Assembly (NCBI GenBank): GCA_023446155.1
Contig: JAEXIT010000017.1
Location: 1 to 64,000 of the forward strand
From: Bacteroidota bacterium
Lineage (GTDB): Bacteria > Bacteroidota > Bacteroidia > Flavobacteriales > Flavobacteriaceae
DNA length: 64,000 nt
Reading direction: 5' to 3'
Positions within the stretch are counted from its first letter, which is position 1, and the number at the start of each line of letters is the position of its first letter. Positions 60,818 to 64,000 of the stretch are shown here, in pieces. Under the pieces are notes generated by a model. That model was not told the DNA's origin and did not search any database. It saw only the letters and a program-made list of their open reading frames with translations. The position numbers and the translations under genes were made by a program.

Positions 60818-61735
60818 TTATAAAATCATTTCCGAATAGGGAATAACAATCGGAAAGCCTTTTTCTTTAAAATATGCCGTAGGGTCATTTGGAGCTATCG
60901 CAAGGATAAAATCACCACCCCAGGCACCAAGGCTTTTTAAAACGCCTTTAAAGTCGTAGAAAAAGCGTTCTTTCACCGTTTCCATTTCCAGAATGTCACT
61001 CAGGATACTTTCGTGTTGGTTGATGAGGGAACCAAATTGATACAAATCCTTTGCGACAAGGATTGCTTCGGTTAACGCATCGATTTTTGGAATCATTTTG
61101 TCAATACGTTGTTGCTTGTCGTAATAACTCATAATCGCCGATTTGCTGCTTTGTTTCTGATTCAAATACACAAAATACAGATTTTGACGAAACGATAAAT
61201 CCAATTGTAAAGGTGTTACTATTGGTCGTTTAAAGCGGGTCAATTGGTAAATGATAGGGGTATTGTTTTGTGCACAGGCGATGTCGTATCCACTACCGCC
61301 AAAACTGGATTCCAGCAAGCGATATGCGTCGACCTGAAGCCACTGCGCGATATTGTTGATCAATGTAGAAGATGTCCCAAGTCCCCATAAACGCGGGAAC
61401 GTTAAACGGGTCGTTACATGATATCCGGTATCGGAAGTGAGAAACTCCGGATTGAGCTGGGCGGCTTCATGCAGGATCGCAATCAGCGTGTTTTTGATTC
61501 CGGCTTGTGATCCGAAATTTTCTTTACTGCGGATGCTGTCAAACGAAATACGGTCTTCAAACCAGATCGTAGAATCGGCATCATAGCTTTGCCAGCGGAT
61601 CATTTGCTCCGTTCCTTTTTCAATATCCAGATACTGACCGTATTTTGTGGGAAGAGCAATGGCTTTTGCACCATCCAGAACGACATATTCGCCGGTGAGC
61701 AGGAGTTTTCCGTTGCTGTAAAAAGTCTTTTTCAA
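60818..61735 (-). CDS. GYDIA-family GHMP kinase
   Basis: The 305-residue protein has the eponymous GSGYDIACAQNN motif, the N-terminal NGKLLLTGEYVVLDGAKAIALP typical of GHMP kinases and the phosphate loop WGLGTSSTLINNIA. Its substrate is unknown in the family. It starts six bases after the HMG-CoA reductase stop in the same operon, which suggests a mevalonate-pathway role, possibly the phosphomevalonate kinase step that is otherwise not seen in the window. Confidence 0.88.
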   Translation of the reverse strand: MKKTFYSNGKLLLTGEYVVLDGAKAIALPTKYGQYLDIEKGTEQMIRWQSYDADSTIWFEDRISFDSIRSKENFGSQAGIKNTLIAILHEAAQLNPEFLTSDTGYHVTTRLTFPRLWGLGTSSTLINNIAQWLQVDAYRLLESSFGGSGYDIACAQNNTPIIYQLTRFKRPIVTPLQLDLSFRQNLYFVYLNQKQSSKSAIMSYYDKQQRIDKMIPKIDALTEAILVAKDLYQFGSLINQHESILSDILEMETVKERFFYDFKGVLKSLGAWGGDFILAIAPNDPTAYFKEKGFPIVIPYSEMIL

Positions 61736-61741
61736 AATGAA

Positions 61742-63058
61742 TTATTTACGTAATGAGGCTAAATAATCAACTACGGCCGCATGACTCACGGTGTTGTGCT
61801 CGAAATGAGCGGCGACACTCTGGCGTTCGGCTTCGGTAGCCTGAAACTGATTCAGAATATTCATCAGGTGCATTTTCATATGACCTTGTTGGATTCCGGT
61901 AGTCGTTAACGAACGTAAAGCGGCAAAATTTTGCGCCAGTCCGGCCACAGCTACGATCTGCATCAACTCTTCGGCCGATGGATGGCCCAACATTTCAAGG
62001 GCTATTTTTACTAAAGGGTGTAAACCGGTTAAACCGCCTACGGTTCCCAATGCCAATGGGATTTCCATCCAAAATGTAAAAATGCCGTTTTCGACTTTGG
62101 CATGCGAAAGGCTGGAATATTTTCCGTTTCGGGACGCAAAAGCATGAACACCGGCTTCCACGGCACGGAAATCATTTCCGGTCGCAATCACCACGGCGTC
62201 GATACCATTCATAATTCCTTTGTTGTGCGTTACGGCGCGATACGGTTCGATTTCGGCTATTTGAACGGCACGAACAAACTTTTCGGCAAACGCTTCCTGC
62301 GAAATGTGTTTGTCTTCTTTCAAATCGGCTACCGGACAGGAGACTTCGGCTCTGACAAGACAATTCGGAACATAATTAGACAAAATACTCATCACCACCT
62401 GGATTTGTTTTTCCTCTTCCGAAAAAGCAGCGTAGTGAAGCGCCTCGTTCTGTACTGTTTTGGCAAACTGCTCCAGGCAGGAATTGATAAAATTGGCACC
62501 CATACTATCTTTGGTGTTGAAAGTAGCATGAAGTTGGTAATATTGATCCAGTTCTCCGGTTTTGTCGCGCAGGGTAATATCGATAATGCCGCCACCTCTT
62601 TTTTGCATGTTTTTCGTAATGCTTTCGGTGTCGGAAAAGAATTTCGGTTTGATGGTCTGGAAAAAAGCCTCCAGTTTGTCGGCAGCACCTTTATAGATAA
62701 AGTGTACCTGTCCGATTTTTTCGGTACTGATCACTGTGGTTTTAAAACCACCGCGATTGGACCAGAATTTTGCTGCTTTTGACGCTGCGGCTACGACGGA
62801 ACTTTCCTCGATCGCCATTGGTATTGTCACATTTTTTCCGTTGATCAAAAAGTTAGGCGCCACACCCAATGGCATATAAAAGTTGGAAATCGTGTTTTCA
62901 ATAAACTCATCGTGAAGTTTTTGAAGGGCTTCGTCCGAATTCCAGTATTGGGTGATAATTTGTTTGGCACTGTCGGGATTGCTAAAATGGGTGTTTACAA
63001 TCCAGTTGATTTTTTCTTCTTTCGACAACTTCGAAAATCCAGCAATAGCTTTGGTCAT
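61742..63058 (-). CDS. mvaA: Hydroxymethylglutaryl-CoA reductase, degradative-type (class II)
   Basis: The 438-residue protein has NFYMPLGVAPNFLING, AIEESSVVAAASKAAKFW with the catalytic glutamate, DSMGANFINS, ATGNDFRAVEAGVHAFASR and ALGTVGGLTG, matching class II HMG-CoA reductases. The family name is degradative, but in organisms with a mevalonate pathway it makes mevalonate from HMG-CoA. The GYDIA kinase gene follows after six bases. Decarboxylase and mevalonate kinase are at 31-33 kb. Confidence 0.93.
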   Translation of the reverse strand: MTKAIAGFSKLSKEEKINWIVNTHFSNPDSAKQIITQYWNSDEALQKLHDEFIENTISNFYMPLGVAPNFLINGKNVTIPMAIEESSVVAAASKAAKFWSNRGGFKTTVISTEKIGQVHFIYKGAADKLEAFFQTIKPKFFSDTESITKNMQKRGGGIIDITLRDKTGELDQYYQLHATFNTKDSMGANFINSCLEQFAKTVQNEALHYAAFSEEEKQIQVVMSILSNYVPNCLVRAEVSCPVADLKEDKHISQEAFAEKFVRAVQIAEIEPYRAVTHNKGIMNGIDAVVIATGNDFRAVEAGVHAFASRNGKYSSLSHAKVENGIFTFWMEIPLALGTVGGLTGLHPLVKIALEMLGHPSAEELMQIVAVAGLAQNFAALRSLTTTGIQQGHMKMHLMNILNQFQATEAERQSVAAHFEHNTVSHAAVVDYLASLRK

Positions 63059-63269
63059 TTTTAGGCATCTTGAATTCTACTGCAAAGATAAGATTTCGAA
63101 AATGCAATCGGGGATAATTTTTTAAATACGTTTTTTAAAGGAAAAAAATACAGTAAAAACTTATAAAATTGGCTTTAAATGCGAAAATTGAATTTGCATT
63201 TAACACATAAAGTTATGGCTAATTGATAAATTTTCACTAAAATTGGAAGTTTTTTTACCATTTGACAAA

Positions 63270-64000
63270 ATGAATTACTTTAAAAAATCGTTATTTCTAC
63301 TGTTACTGACATCATTGTCGGCGGTAGCACAACAGAAAATTACGCTCGAAGAGATTTGGAGCGGTGCTTTTAGAACGCAGGGAATGACTGCTTTAGAAGC
63401 GATGAAGAACACGAATCAGTATACGGTTCTGAATTATGATCGGAATACACGGTCGTCGCAAATCGATCTGTATGATTTTGCAACACTGAACAAAGTGACC
63501 GCGCTGATCGATTCGAAAGACCACAAACAACTGGACGGAATAGATAGTTATACCTTCAGTCCGGACGAAAAGAAAATTTTAATCGCTAATAATTCCGATC
63601 AGATTTTCCGCCATTCTTTTGTAGCCGATTATTTTATCTACGATATTGCCAAAAAGACCCTGACCAAACTGGCCGACTATAAAGTTCAGGAGCCAACTTT
63701 CTCACCGGACGGGACCAAAATAGGATACGCACACGACAACAACTTATATGTGTACGACCTGACTACTCAAAAACACACTCAAATCACACAAGACGGAAAG
63801 AAAAACCACATCATCAACGGGATTACCGATTGGGTGTATGAGGAGGAATTTTCGTTTGTACGCGCTTTCGACTGGAATGCCGGAAGTGATAAAATCGGAT
63901 TTATCCGTTTTGACGAAACCGCAGTGCCGGAATTCTCGATGGATATGTACAACCAGGGATTGTATCCAACGCAATATGTATTCAAATACCCGAAACCGGG
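63270..64000 (+). CDS. Dipeptidyl peptidase IV-type S9 peptidase, N-terminal part only
   Basis: The frame opens with ATG at 63270 and is open to the window end, giving 243 residues. A signal peptide ends SAVAQ, followed by the DPP-IV start QKITLEEIWSGAFRTQGM and beta-propeller sequence FSPDEKKILIANNSDQIF, FSPDGTKIGYA and WVYEEEFSF with the paired glutamates that bind the substrate N-terminus. The catalytic alpha/beta-hydrolase domain lies beyond the window. Confidence 0.92.
   Translation, partial: MNYFKKSLFLLLLTSLSAVAQQKITLEEIWSGAFRTQGMTALEAMKNTNQYTVLNYDRNTRSSQIDLYDFATLNKVTALIDSKDHKQLDGIDSYTFSPDEKKILIANNSDQIFRHSFVADYFIYDIAKKTLTKLADYKVQEPTFSPDGTKIGYAHDNNLYVYDLTTQKHTQITQDGKKNHIINGITDWVYEEEFSFVRAFDWNAGSDKIGFIRFDETAVPEFSMDMYNQGLYPTQYVFKYPKP

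Noticed and set aside
62102..62782. 226-residue frame antisense to HMG-CoA reductase
   Set aside because: The opposite strand is a clear enzyme with all catalytic motifs; this frame has no signal or domain.
1..64000. CRISPR arrays, rRNA operons, insertion sequences
   Set aside because: No regularly spaced direct repeats, rRNA-like sequence or transposase gene was seen in the window.

Overview
The window comes from a Bacteroidetes bacterium, most likely a Flavobacterium-like member of the Flavobacteriaceae. The evidence is the TAnnTTTG promoter boxes in front of the tRNA genes, proteins ending in type IX secretion (T9SS) sorting domains, a GYDIA-family GHMP kinase beside a degradative-type HMG-CoA reductase, a full-length LytTR sensor-regulator and many families typical of this group. 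No rRNA operon, CRISPR array, transposase or integrase was found.

Layout. 1-4 kb: the N-terminus of an SpvB/TcdB-type RHS toxin-like protein running off the left edge, a DUF58 protein, a tRNA-Asp array with two intact copies and at least two decayed ones, an S24-type repressor that has lost its catalytic serine, and a small helical protein. 4.4-9 kb: two tandem membrane-spanning TPR/HTH regulators followed by a seven-repeat FG-GAP protein secreted by T9SS. 9-20 kb: housekeeping and membrane genes (DUF456, glycosyltransferase and flippase-like pair, ruvC, hemW, cyclase-family enzyme, MmcQ-like, PH domain, FabZ-like, DUF4407, methyltransferase, M20 dipeptidase, tRNA-Leu). 20-31 kb: a barrel-like protein, GDPD, a BaiN-like flavoprotein, a propeller-Y_Y_Y-LytTR regulator followed by a second T9SS cargo, an OmpA/HhH pair and TspO. 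31-35 kb: mevalonate and prenyl-transfer genes (diphosphomevalonate decarboxylase, mevalonate kinase, UbiA-type transferase) and an RsuA/RluB-like pseudouridine synthase. 35-44.8 kb: M3 peptidase, AsmA, lipoprotein and two adjacent amine/amino-acid oxidases. 44.9-47.9 kb: a lipoprotein, a membrane-anchored ECF sigma factor and a barrel protein in one tight operon. 48-54.4 kb: two tRNA-Phe genes with duplicated downstream terminators that frame AT-rich cargo, including a Panacea-domain protein coupled to a large triple-membrane-span protein; GH92 mannosidase lies between the tRNAs. 54.5-64 kb: coaX, a barrel protein, lptC, CNNM/CBS protein, SurA/PpiD-like PPIase, GYDIA kinase plus HMG-CoA reductase, and the start of a DPP-IV-type peptidase.

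How the genes work together. Four genes in the window encode a transcription regulator or sigma factor fused to a membrane span, and two of these loci lie directly upstream of a T9SS-secreted protein. Three recognised mevalonate enzymes and a possible fourth occur in two clusters. Two tRNA families act as apparent insertion points. The strongest candidates for something undescribed are the 3.1 kb island bounded by tRNA-Phe repeats, and the lipoprotein / membrane sigma / barrel operon.
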